Below are positions 53,589 through 64,000 of a stretch of 64,000 bases of DNA, in pieces. Both the position numbers and the translations under genes were made by a program. Numbering within the stretch: position 1 is the first letter of the stretch; the number at the start of each line of letters is the position of its first letter. Below the pieces are notes generated by a model, which had not been told where the DNA came from, did no database searches, and saw only the letters and a program-made list of their open reading frames with translations. Source of the stretch: Pseudomonas extremorientalis (GTDB lineage: Bacteria > Pseudomonadota > Gammaproteobacteria > Pseudomonadales > Pseudomonadaceae); NCBI RefSeq assembly GCF_001870465.1, contig NZ_MDGK01000015.1:62001-126000 (forward strand). The letters run 5' to 3'.

Positions 53589-54592
53589 CAGTTACGGCGC
53601 TTGAGCTGGTCGGTCAGCTGGGTCGGCAGGCCCTTGATGATCAAGGTGCCGGCGGCTTCGTCGTACTCGATCTTGTCCCCCAGCAGGTGTGCTTCAAAGC
53701 TGATGGACAGGCCCTCGGCGCGGCCGGTGAAGCGACGGAACTGGTTGAGGGTGCGTTTATCCGCCGGAATCTCCGGCGAGAGGCCGTAATCCTTGTTGCG
53801 GATATGGTCGTAGAACGCCTTTGGCCGATCTTCATCGATCAACCCCGAGAGTTCTTCCAGGCCCATGGGTTCGCCAAGCTTGGCCTGGCTGCTGGCGTAG
53901 TCCACCAGGGTCTTGGTCTTTTCGCGGGCGGATTCGTCGGGCAGGTCTTCGCTTTCAACGAAGTCGCTGAAGGCCTTGAGCAGGGTGCGGGTCTCTCCTG
54001 GGCCGTCGACGCCTTCCTGGCAGCCGATGAAGTCGCGAAAGTATTCCGACACCTTCTTGCCGTTCTTGCCCTTGATAAACGAGATGTACTGCTTGGACTG
54101 CTTGTTGTTCTGCCACTCGGACACGTTGATCCGCGCCGCCAGGTGCAGTTGGCCCAGGTCCAGGTGACGGGATGGGGTCACGTCCAGCTCGTCGGTCACC
54201 GCCACGCCTTCGCTGTGGTGCAGCAGGGCGATGGCCAGGTAGTCGGTCATGCCTTGCTGGTAGTGGGCGAACAGCACGTGGCCACCGGTGGAGAGGTTGG
54301 ACTCTTCCATCAGCTTCTGCAGGTGCTCGACGGCGGTGCGGCTGAACGTGGTGAAGTCCTGCCCGCCGTCGAAATACTCCTTCAACCAGCCGCTGAACGG
54401 GTGCGCGCCGGACTCGGCATGGAAGAAACCCCAGGCCTTGCCTTGTTTGGCGTTGTAGCTCTCGTTGAGGTCGGCAAGCATGTTCTCGATGGCGGCCGAC
54501 TCGGCAAGCTCGGAGTCGCGGGCATGGAGAACTGCAGGTGTGCCGTCGGGTTTTTTGTCGATCAGGTGGACGATGCAATGACGGATCGGCAT
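53588..54592 (-). CDS. yejK: nucleoid-associated protein YejK (NdpA)
   Basis: A 334-residue cytoplasmic nucleoid protein. [17 protein letters not shown] at the N-terminus and [43 protein letters not shown] in the middle are diagnostic of YejK. It associates with DNA in E. coli, but its exact role is unclear. The start is ATG 54592; upstream open sequence is noncoding. It precedes the glutaredoxin gene on the same strand. Confidence 0.93.
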   Translation of the reverse strand: MPIRHCIVHLIDKKPDGTPAVLHARDSELAESAAIENMLADLNESYNAKQGKAWGFFHAESGAHPFSGWLKEYFDGGQDFTTFSRTAVEHLQKLMEESNLSTGGHVLFAHYQQGMTDYLAIALLHHSEGVAVTDELDVTPSRHLDLGQLHLAARINVSEWQNNKQSKQYISFIKGKNGKKVSEYFRDFIGCQEGVDGPGETRTLLKAFSDFVESEDLPDESAREKTKTLVDYASSQAKLGEPMGLEELSGLIDEDRPKAFYDHIRNKDYGLSPEIPADKRTLNQFRRFTGRAEGLSISFEAHLLGDKIEYDEAAGTLIIKGLPTQLTDQLKRRN

Positions 54593-54988
54593 AGGCTTCT
54601 CGGCTGGTTGAGAGGGGAGCGGTGGGCCTCCCCGAAAAGTCGCCAAGTGTACCGCACCATTGGCCAAGACGTGCTTCGAAGGGTGTTTTGGGCACCTTCC
54701 GACGGGGCATATGCCTTTTTTTCACGGTTTAGAGCGATAAAGCTGACCAAATGGGTAGGTAGAGGCGGATATTTCCCCGTCTCTGTGCTAGTTTTGCCCC
54801 GTCTTACGCCAAGTCTCGGCGATAAGCGTGCATTCAGCATCTGTCAGGTCGAACCAATCCCCGTTTCAAGCATCTATAACCCCGATCTCCGTGGTTATAG
54901 CCGGGGGTGCCAGGCCGTGACGGTCGGGCTCGACGGCTGACACTGCACTCTGCAATCCATATGAATTTGATAGGGAAGGAACACCACA
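54593..54988. other. 396-base divergent gap yejK / HU gene, with a hairpin
   Basis: No gene is visible here. CTATAACC at 54874-54881 and GGTTATAG at 54893-54900 form a perfect eight-base inverted repeat, and a competing CCCCG/CGGGG pairing overlaps it. This may be a 5-prime leader structure of the HU mRNA or an operator. The HU ribosome-binding site AAGGAAC lies at about 54976. Confidence 0.4.
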
Positions 54989-55270
54989 ATGGCTATTACT
55001 AAAGACCAACTGATCGCTGACCTGGCTGAAGCAGTAGACGCACCGAAAACTACCGTGCGCGCTCTGCTGGACCAACTGAGCCAAGTTGTTGCTGACCAGC
55101 TGGAAAACGGCGGCGAAATCACTCTGCCAGGCGTTGGCAAACTGAAAGTGACCGAGCGTCCTGCCCGTACTGGCCGTAACCCTTCGACCGGCGCCGCCAT
55201 CGAAATCGCTGCCAAGAAAGTTATCAAGCTGGTTGTGGCCAAAGGCCTGACCGACGCTGTTAACAAGTAA
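54989..55270 (+). CDS. HU-family nucleoid DNA-binding protein
   Basis: A 93-residue HU protein. The sequence ITLPGVGKLKVTERPARTGRNPSTG contains the beta-arm with the Pro that inserts into the minor groove (NPSTG). HU compacts and bends DNA nonspecifically as a dimer. Pseudomonads have several HU genes (hupA, hupB, hupN); I cannot decide which this is. It is strongly translated by appearance, with AAGGAAC before the ATG, and is followed by a strong terminator. Confidence 0.93.
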   Translation: MAITKDQLIADLAEAVDAPKTTVRALLDQLSQVVADQLENGGEITLPGVGKLKVTERPARTGRNPSTGAAIEIAAKKVIKLVVAKGLTDAVNK

Positions 55271-55282
55271 GACGCAGCAAAA

Positions 55283-55318
55283 AAAACCGTGCTCCGGAGC
55301 GATCCGGGCACGGTTTTT
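55283..55318 (+). terminator. rho-independent terminator after the HU gene
   Basis: AAAACCGTGC pairs with GCACGGTTTT; an inner CCGGA/TCCGG stem extends the hairpin, and a run of Ts follows. Confidence 0.92.
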
Positions 55319-55337
55319 TGTTGCCTGCAATTTGTGC

Positions 55338-56354
55338 CTAGCGCACCCAGCGCTGGCGCCAGATCTGCTGCTCGTTCTTGGTCTGGAAGGTCCAGGCCAC
55401 GAAGCGACTCTGCTTCTGTCCCTGGGACATCTCCACCACCTGGCTTTCCAGCACGCCGGCTTTTTTCAACGCCGTCTCGATCGCGGGCAAGTTCGACGCT
55501 TTTGACACCAGGCAACTGAACCACAACACCTTGTGGGCAAAATGCGCACTTTCAGCGATGAGCTGCGTCACAAAGCGCGCTTCACCGCCTTCGCACCACA
55601 GTTCAGCCGATTGGCCACCGAAGTTCAGCACCGGCAACTTGCGCTTGGGATCGGCCTTGCCCAGGGCGCGCCATTTGCGTTCGCTGCCCTTGGTCGCTTC
55701 GTCCATGGAGGCATGGAACGGCGGGTTGCACATCGTCAGGTCGAAGCGCTCACCTGGCTCCAGCAAGCCCAGCAGGATCTGCTTGGGGTTGGTTTGCTGG
55801 CGCAGCTGGATGACCTTGCTCAGGTCGTTGGACTGCACGATGGCCTTGGCCGCAGCCACGGCGATAGGGTCGACCTCGGAGCCGAGGAAGTTCCAGCGGT
55901 ACTCCATGTAGCCAATCAGCGGGTAGACGCAGTTGGCGCCCATGCCGATGTCCAGCACCTTGACGATCGAACCGCGCGGGATCTTGCCGTCATTGGTGCT
56001 GGCCAGCAGGTCGGCGAGGAAGTGTACGTAGTCCGCACGCCCCGGCACTGGTGGACAAAGGTAGTCGGCCGGGATGTCCCAATGCTGGATGCCGTAGAAC
56101 GCCTTCAACAGTGCACGGTTGAACACCCGCACCGCATCGGGGCTGGCAAAGTCGATGCTCTCTTTCCCATAAGGGTTGATGATCACGAATTGCGCCAGTT
56201 CCGGCGTAGTCTTGATCAGCGCCGGGAAGTCGTAACGCCCTGTGTGGCGGTTGCGCGGATGCAGGGTGGCCTCTTTGCGCGGCACGACGGGTTTGGCCGT
56301 GGCTGCGGTTTTAGGCTTCTTGCGCGGAGGTTTTGGCGTGCTGGGGGCGGTCAT
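55338..56354 (-). CDS. rlmF: 23S rRNA (adenine1618-N6)-methyltransferase RlmF
   Basis: A 338-residue SAM-dependent methyltransferase that modifies A1618 of 23S rRNA. A basic Lys/Pro/Ala-rich tail (residues 1-30) precedes [16 protein letters not shown], a signature of the family. The SAM site is DIGMGAN at residues 135-141 and the catalytic NPPF at 210-213. It converges with the HU gene at a terminator. The gene is monocistronic. Confidence 0.94.
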   Translation of the reverse strand: MTAPSTPKPPRKKPKTAATAKPVVPRKEATLHPRNRHTGRYDFPALIKTTPELAQFVIINPYGKESIDFASPDAVRVFNRALLKAFYGIQHWDIPADYLCPPVPGRADYVHFLADLLASTNDGKIPRGSIVKVLDIGMGANCVYPLIGYMEYRWNFLGSEVDPIAVAAAKAIVQSNDLSKVIQLRQQTNPKQILLGLLEPGERFDLTMCNPPFHASMDEATKGSERKWRALGKADPKRKLPVLNFGGQSAELWCEGGEARFVTQLIAESAHFAHKVLWFSCLVSKASNLPAIETALKKAGVLESQVVEMSQGQKQSRFVAWTFQTKNEQQIWRQRWVR

Positions 56355-56419
56355 GATGATTCTGGTGTTGGCTCAAAGTGGTGGGCATTGTCACACATCC
56401 TGAGCCTGTCCCGGTCAAA

Positions 56420-56463
56420 TGTGGGAGGGGGCTTGCCCCCGATGGGGCAAGCCCCCTCCCACA
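56420..56463. repeat. REP-type perfect inverted repeat
   Basis: TGTGGGAGGGGGCTTGCCCC at 56420-56439 and its exact complement at 56444-56463 are separated by four bases. It is the most compact member of the family in the window. Confidence 0.9.
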
Positions 56464-56502
56464 TTGACCGTATTGCCAGTCAGGTATTGGCTAGTTCCAC
56501 AC

Positions 56503-56530
56503 AAAAAAGAGGCCCGAAGGCCTCTTTTTT
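56503..56530 (-). terminator. rho-independent terminator after valS
   Basis: A 12-base perfect stem (AAAAAAGAGGCC on the plus strand) closes a four-base loop that reads TTCG on the minus strand, a stable C(UUCG)G type. It is followed by a T-run on the valS strand, 15 bases after its stop. Confidence 0.92.
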
Positions 56531-56544
56531 ACACAGGTTCCATT

Positions 56545-59391
56545 TTACAGGCTGGAAATCCGCGCATGTTGCTCCGCCAGTTTGCCCAGGGCCTGTTCGG
56601 CCTCGGCCAGCTTGGCGCGTTCCTTCTCGATCACTTCAGCCGGCGCCTTGTCGACGAACGCCGCGTTGGACAGCTTGCCACCCACCCGCTGCACTTCGCC
56701 TTGCAGGCGCGCGATTTCCTTGTCGAGGCGGGCCAGTTCGGCACCCTTGTCGATCAGGCCGGCCATTGGCACCAGCACTTCCATCTCGCCAACCAGTGCG
56801 GTCGCGGACAGCGGTGCTTCTTCGCCGGCCGCCAATACGGTGATCGACTCCAGCTTCGCCAGCTTCTTGAGCAGCGCATCGTTCTCGGCGAGACGACGCA
56901 GGTCCTCGGCACTGGCGTTCTTTACGAACACTGCCAATGGTTTGCCCGGCCCGATGTTCATTTCGGCACGGATGTTACGCGTGCCCATCATCAGGGTCTT
57001 GAGCCATTCGATATCGCTTTCGGCCGCCTCATCGATGCGCGCTTCGTTGGCCACCGGCCAAGGTTGCAGCATGATGGTCTTGCCTTCGATACCGGCCAGT
57101 GGCGCCAGGCGCTGCCAGATTTCTTCGGTGATGAACGGCATGAACGGGTGCGCCAGGCGCAGCGCGACTTCGAGTACGCGCACCAGGGTGCGACGTGTGC
57201 CGCGCTGGCGTTCGATCGGGGCGTTCTCGTCCCACAGCACAGGCTTGGACAGTTCCAGGTACCAGTCGCAATACTGGTTCCAGATGAACTCATACAGGGC
57301 CTGTGCGGCCAGGTCGAAACGGAACTGGTCGAGCTGGCGGGTCACTTCGGCTTCGGTGCGTTGCAGCTGCGAGATGATCCAGCGATCGGCCAGGCTCAGT
57401 TCGACGGCTTCGCCGTTCTGGCCGCAGTCTTCGCCTTTATCCAGCACGTAGCGCGCCGCGTTCCAGATCTTGTTGCAGAAGTTGCGATAGCCTTCGACGC
57501 GGCCCATGTCGAACTTGATGTCGCGACCGGTGGATGCCAGCGAGCAGAAGGTGAAGCGCAGGGCGTCGGTGCCGTAGCTGGCGATGCCATCGGCGAATTC
57601 GTCGCGGGTCTGCTTCTCGATCTTCTTCGCCAGTTTCGGCTGCATCAGGCCCGAGGTGCGTTTCTGCACCAGGGTTTCCAGGTCGATGCCGTCGATGATG
57701 TCCAGCGGGTCCAGCACGTTACCCTTGGACTTGGACATCTTCTGGCCTTGGCCATCACGTACCAGGCCGTGCACGTACACGGTCTTGAAGGGTACCTGCG
57801 GCGTGCCGTCCTCGTTTTTCACCAGGTGCATGGTCAGCATGATCATCCGGGCAACCCAGAAGAAAATGATGTCGAAGCCAGTGACCAGTACGTCGGTGGA
57901 GTGGAATTTCTTCAGAAATTCGGTCTGCTGCGGCCAGCCGAGGGTGGAGAAGGTCCACAGGCCCGAACTGAACCAGGTGTCCAGTACGTCGTTGTCCTGC
58001 TGCAGCGCAACGTCGGCACCCAGGTTGTGCTTGGCACGCACTTCGGCTTCGTCGCGGCCTACATAGACCTTGCCCGACTCGTCGTACCAGGCCGGAATGC
58101 GGTGGCCCCACCACAGTTGACGGCTGATGCACCAATCCTGGATGTCGCGCATCCACGAGAAATACATGTTTTCGTACTGCTTGGGTACGAACTGGATGCG
58201 GCCATCTTCCACGGCGGCAATGGCCGGTTCGGCCAGCGGCTTGGTGGAGACGTACCATTGGTCGGTCAGCCACGGCTCGATCACGGTGCCGGAGCGGTCG
58301 CCCTTCGGCACTTTCAGGCCGTGGTCGTCAACGCTCACCAGCAAACCCGCGGCGTCGAAGGCGGCAACGATCTGCTTGCGTGCTTCGAACCGGTCGAGGC
58401 CGGCGTATTCAGCCGGGATCTTGCCATCGACAGTTTCGTTCAGCGTGCCGTCCAGATTGAACACCTGGCAGGCCGGCAACACGGCAGCGTTCTTGTCGAA
58501 GATGTTCAGCAGCGGCAGGTTGTGGCGCTTGCCGACTTCGTAGTCGTTGAAATCGTGGGCCGGGGTGATTTTCACACAGCCGGTGCCGAATTCAGGGTCG
58601 CAATAGTCGTCCGCGATGATCGGGATACGGCGGCCCACCAGCGGCAGCTCGACGAACTTGCCGATCAGCGCCTGGTAGCGTTCATCATTCGGGTTAACCG
58701 CCACGGCGGCGTCGCCGAGCATGGTTTCCGGACGCGTGGTGGCGACGATCAGGTAGTCGTTGCCTTCGGCGGTCTTGGCGCCATCGGCCAGCGGGTACTT
58801 GAGGTTCCACAGGAAACCTTTCTCGTCGTGGTTTTCCACTTCGAGGTCGGAAATCGCCGTGTGCAACTTGGTGTCCCAGTTGACCAGGCGCTTGCCGCGG
58901 TAGATCAAGCCGTCTTCATGCAGGCGCACGAAGGCTTCTTTCACGGCTTCCGACAGGCCATCGTCCATGGTGAAGCGTTCGCGGCTCCAGTCTACGGACG
59001 AACCGAGGCGACGGATCTGACGGCTGATATTGCCGCCGGACTGGTCCTTCCATTCCCAGATTTTTTCCAGGAATTTCTCGCGGCCCAGGTCATGACGGTT
59101 CTGGCCGGTGGCTTCGAGTTGGCGTTCCACCAGCATCTGGGTGGCGATACCGGCGTGGTCGGTGCCCGGTTGCCACAGGGTGTTGCGGCCCTGCATGCGG
59201 CGGAAACGGATCAAGGCATCCATGATCGCATTGTTGAAGCCATGGCCCATGTGCAGGCTGCCAGTGACGTTCGGTGGCGGAATCATGATGGTGTAGGAAT
59301 CGCCCGCGCCTTGCGGGGCGAAATAATTCTCGGATTCCCAGGTGTTGTACCAGGAAGTTTCGATGGCGTGCGGCTGGTAGGTCTTATCCAT
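56545..59391 (-). CDS. valS: valyl-tRNA synthetase
   Basis: A 948-residue class Ia aminoacyl-tRNA synthetase that charges tRNA-Val. The HIGH motif appears as HMGH at residues 47-50 and KMSKS at about 551-555. An editing domain lies between, followed by the anticodon-binding region and a C-terminal coiled coil ([24 protein letters not shown]). The start is ATG 59391 ([11 protein letters not shown]); eight further in-frame codons upstream are not needed. It is the last gene of the leftward pepA-holC-orf-valS group. Confidence 0.97.
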   Translation of the reverse strand: MDKTYQPHAIETSWYNTWESENYFAPQGAGDSYTIMIPPPNVTGSLHMGHGFNNAIMDALIRFRRMQGRNTLWQPGTDHAGIATQMLVERQLEATGQNRHDLGREKFLEKIWEWKDQSGGNISRQIRRLGSSVDWSRERFTMDDGLSEAVKEAFVRLHEDGLIYRGKRLVNWDTKLHTAISDLEVENHDEKGFLWNLKYPLADGAKTAEGNDYLIVATTRPETMLGDAAVAVNPNDERYQALIGKFVELPLVGRRIPIIADDYCDPEFGTGCVKITPAHDFNDYEVGKRHNLPLLNIFDKNAAVLPACQVFNLDGTLNETVDGKIPAEYAGLDRFEARKQIVAAFDAAGLLVSVDDHGLKVPKGDRSGTVIEPWLTDQWYVSTKPLAEPAIAAVEDGRIQFVPKQYENMYFSWMRDIQDWCISRQLWWGHRIPAWYDESGKVYVGRDEAEVRAKHNLGADVALQQDNDVLDTWFSSGLWTFSTLGWPQQTEFLKKFHSTDVLVTGFDIIFFWVARMIMLTMHLVKNEDGTPQVPFKTVYVHGLVRDGQGQKMSKSKGNVLDPLDIIDGIDLETLVQKRTSGLMQPKLAKKIEKQTRDEFADGIASYGTDALRFTFCSLASTGRDIKFDMGRVEGYRNFCNKIWNAARYVLDKGEDCGQNGEAVELSLADRWIISQLQRTEAEVTRQLDQFRFDLAAQALYEFIWNQYCDWYLELSKPVLWDENAPIERQRGTRRTLVRVLEVALRLAHPFMPFITEEIWQRLAPLAGIEGKTIMLQPWPVANEARIDEAAESDIEWLKTLMMGTRNIRAEMNIGPGKPLAVFVKNASAEDLRRLAENDALLKKLAKLESITVLAAGEEAPLSATALVGEMEVLVPMAGLIDKGAELARLDKEIARLQGEVQRVGGKLSNAAFVDKAPAEVIEKERAKLAEAEQALGKLAEQHARISSL

Positions 59392-59486
59392 GCGCGGCGG
59401 GACCCTAGTTGGCATTAATTCAGGAAAGCCGGCAAGTATAACGGGGCTGGGAGCTGAGGGCGAGTTGAAGACTTGTGCGAATCAAA

Positions 59487-59513
59487 TGTGGGAGGGGGCT
59501 TGCCCCTTCCACA
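59487..59513. repeat. short REP-like hairpin upstream of valS
   Basis: TGTGGGAGGGG and CCCCTTCCACA flank CTTG, a shortened version of the TGTGGGAGGGGGCTTG repeat family resembling the hairpin after maiA. It lies between valS and the preceding small gene. Confidence 0.75.
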
Positions 59514-59530
59514 GGGAGATTATGCAAGGC

Positions 59531-59917
59531 TCAGGACTGGTACTGGCTGAGCAGCCGCTCCATCCGCGCATCCAGTCGCCGCTTGATCTCGGTTTCGATA
59601 TGCGGGGCAAAGTCGTCGATCACGTCCTGCATGATCAGTTGTGCGGCGGCGCGCAGTTCGTTGTCCAGGTGCAGTAGCAGGGCGTCGGGCCCTTTTTCAG
59701 CGGGGGCAGGTGCGACGGCGGGTGCTTCGACAACCGGCTCCGGCGCGACAGGTTTGCCGCCGACCATGTCGAACAGCAGCGGAATCTGTACCTCGCCCTC
59801 GACCGTTTCGGTCAACAGCGGCGGTTGCAAGTCATCATCACCCAGTAACTGACGGATCGACTCCAGGTCGTCCAGCAGGTGGTCATCTTTTTTCAGCGGG
59901 TTTGGCGTGTCCATCAT
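59531..59917 (-). CDS. conserved hypothetical protein between holC and valS
   Basis: A 128-residue acidic protein without recognised domain. The N-terminal 50 residues are rich in Asp, Glu and Leu (DDHLLDDLESIRQLLGDDD), the middle is a Pro/Ala linker, and the C-terminal third (ALLLHLDNELRAAAQLIMQDVIDDFAPHIETEIKRRLDARMERLL) is a long amphipathic helix, perhaps for oligomerisation. It begins four bases after the holC stop, so it is very probably co-transcribed with holC. The second ATG at 59914 is an equally good start. Function is unknown; its position suggests a link to replication. Confidence 0.7.
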   Translation of the reverse strand: MMDTPNPLKKDDHLLDDLESIRQLLGDDDLQPPLLTETVEGEVQIPLLFDMVGGKPVAPEPVVEAPAVAPAPAEKGPDALLLHLDNELRAAAQLIMQDVIDDFAPHIETEIKRRLDARMERLLSQYQS

Positions 59918-59921
59918 TTAC

Positions 59922-60350
59922 TCAAAGTCGTTGTAGCCGGTGATCCTGGAGAGGATAGCCCTGTTCGCGGTAGAAACGGAAACTCTCCCGCGCGGCCTGA
60001 CGAATAGCCGGATCTTCCACCACCACCTCGGCCACACGGGCAAACGCCTTGGCGAACGGCGGCACTTTCAGGTCCAGGTTGACCAACAGGTCATGGTGAT
60101 CGCCACAACTGTCGCCCAAACCGAGCACCACCAGCCCTTCAGGTTCAGACTCGGCGGGGCCATGGGGTACGAAGCTTTCGCCCTTGAAGCGCCACAGGCG
60201 GGCATCCAGCTCATCGCGTTGGGCAGCATCGCTGCAATGCAGGTAGATGCGGTGGCCCATGCGCCAGGCTTTTTCGGTGAGTTTGCAGGCAAAGTCCAGG
60301 CGCGCGAGCGGATCGGCGCTGGGCAGTATGTAGAAGTCGACTTGAGTCAT
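59922..60350 (-). CDS. holC: DNA polymerase III chi subunit
   Basis: A 142-residue clamp-loader accessory subunit that links the clamp loader to SSB. VDFYILPSADPLARLDFACKLTEKAWRMGHRIYLHC is the chi signature. There is one domain and no insertions. It lies between pepA, 51 bases upstream, and the hypothetical gene downstream, the usual gammaproteobacterial order. Confidence 0.94.
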   Translation of the reverse strand: MTQVDFYILPSADPLARLDFACKLTEKAWRMGHRIYLHCSDAAQRDELDARLWRFKGESFVPHGPAESEPEGLVVLGLGDSCGDHHDLLVNLDLKVPPFAKAFARVAEVVVEDPAIRQAARESFRFYREQGYPLQDHRLQRL

Positions 60351-60401
60351 TGCGGTTCCCGAGACCGAGGCGACATACGCGTCGCCCCGGAATCTTCAGT
60401 T

Positions 60402-63287
<2,886 letters not shown>

Positions 63288-63295
<8 letters not shown>

Positions 63296-64000
63296 GCTCG
63301 ATCGCTACATTGGTAGCAGCGTACTGATCGCCATCCTGGCGGTACTGGGCATCATCCTCGGTCTGGCGTCGTTGTTCGCCTTCATCGATGAAGTGAGCAA
63401 TGTCAGCGACACCTACACCGTGTGGGACGTGCTGAGCTATGTGGCCCTCACCGCGCCGCGTCGCCTCTACGACATGATGCCGATGGCCGCGCTGATCGGC
63501 TGCCTGATCGGCCTGGGCAGCCTGGCCAGCAATAGCGAACTGACCATCATGCGCGCTGCTGGCGTGTCCATTGGTCGTATCGTCTGGGCGGTGATGAAGC
63601 CCATGCTGCTGCTGATGGCCTGCAGCGTGCTGATCGGCGAATACGTCGCGCCACCAGCCGAAACCACTGCCCAGGCCAATCGTGCCCTGGCCCAGGGGTC
63701 AGGCGATGCGCAAAGCTCCAAGCATGGCCTGTGGCACCGCCAGGGCGATGAGTTCATCCACATCAACGCCGTGCAGCCCGGCGGACTGTTGATTGGTGTG
63801 ACCCGTTACACGTTCGACAAGGAGCGTCACCTGCTGGAGTCCAGCTTCGCCAAACGTGCGCAGTACGGTGGCGAAAAGTGGCAACTCAGCGATGTAACCA
63901 CTACCTACTTCCGCAATATTGGCCAAGGCACCAAGGCCAGCACCGAAGTGATCAACGTACCGAGCCAGGAATGGGATATCGCCCTCAAGCCGGAGTTGCT
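63288..64000 (+). CDS. lptG: LPS export permease LptG, cut by window edge
   Basis: The first 237 codons of LptG, partner of LptF in the LptB2FGC lipopolysaccharide exporter. The sequence begins VAKLDRYIGSSVLIAILAVL (GTG start) and contains the helix region SNSELTIMRAAGVSIGRIVW, where coupling helix contacts with LptB occur, then the start of the jellyroll (HGLWHRQGDEFIHINAV). The GTG start is overlapped by the lptF end, with AGGAG upstream. The C-terminal third is outside the window. Confidence 0.94.

Noticed and set aside
56419..59418. A 999-codon open frame antisense to valS
   Set aside because: The opposite strand encodes a complete ValS with HMGH and KMSKS motifs; the antisense product has no recognisable features and runs through a REP element and a terminator.

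Overview
The window is about 64 kb of a high-GC gammaproteobacterial chromosome. Gene content, order and protein sequences point to the Pseudomonas fluorescens group: the EstB carboxylesterase, aapJQMP, hmgABC with HmgR, fecIRA, holC-pepA-lptFG, MqsRA, DUF3509, and the REP-type inverted repeats typical of these genomes. Most of it is core or near-core chromosome; accessory islands are the left edge, the toxin-antitoxin locus and the DUF1120 fimbrial locus. I saw no rRNA, tRNA, CRISPR array, transposase, integrase or prophage.

Layout. 1-1769: leftward end of a possible small-molecule locus (SUMF1-like protein cut by the edge, SAM methyltransferase, YdcZ-type transporter). 1959-3126: moaCDE. 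3254-5476: rhlB and estB, leftward. 5612-10038: sigma-54 promoter and the aapJQMP amino-acid ABC transporter with a terminator. 10045-10873: mqsRA toxin-antitoxin with a palindromic operator. 10994-12908: GntR regulator overlapping a CynX-type MFS gene. 12963-24296: a chaperone-usher locus with seven single-domain DUF1120 subunits (one of them on the opposite strand), a two-domain tip protein whose C-terminal half is DUF1120-like, one noncanonical chaperone and one usher, controlled by a divergent two-gene phosphorelay (REC-Hpt protein and RcsB-like regulator) that has no sensor kinase. 24393-30403: NTF2-like, GIY-YIG and GST-like proteins, a TonB receptor with a signalling domain, and a lipoprotein PBP4. 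30405-35974: tyrosine/homogentisate catabolism (hmgR, hmgA, fahA, maiA) plus an aromatic-acid transporter. 36118-42910: SirB1, a Leu/Phe/Val dehydrogenase homologue with an altered catalytic motif, LexA-controlled yebG, psiE, DUF3509, sdaA with a LysR gene, and a ribosome-associated protein. 42965-45454: DHA2 exporter with a divergent LysR gene. 45451-53237: two iron-signalling modules, fecIRA leftward and DUF3649-PepSY-DUF3325-sigma-antisigma rightward, around a candidate Fur site. 53238-64000: housekeeping genes (glutaredoxin, yejK, HU, rlmF, valS, holC, pepA, lptF, start of lptG).

The most unusual part is the DUF1120 locus. Its subunits share signal peptides, a cysteine pair at nearly constant spacing and a penultimate tyrosine, so they look like genuine chaperone-usher subunits, yet there is no ordinary major pilin gene. 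By eye, the chaperone also lacks both basic residues that anchor subunit C-termini in classical PapD-type chaperones. Other points to check are the Lys-to-Thr change at the dehydrogenase active site, the sigma/anti-sigma pair without an adjacent receptor together with an STN-type receptor without adjacent regulators, and the partly visible locus at the left edge.
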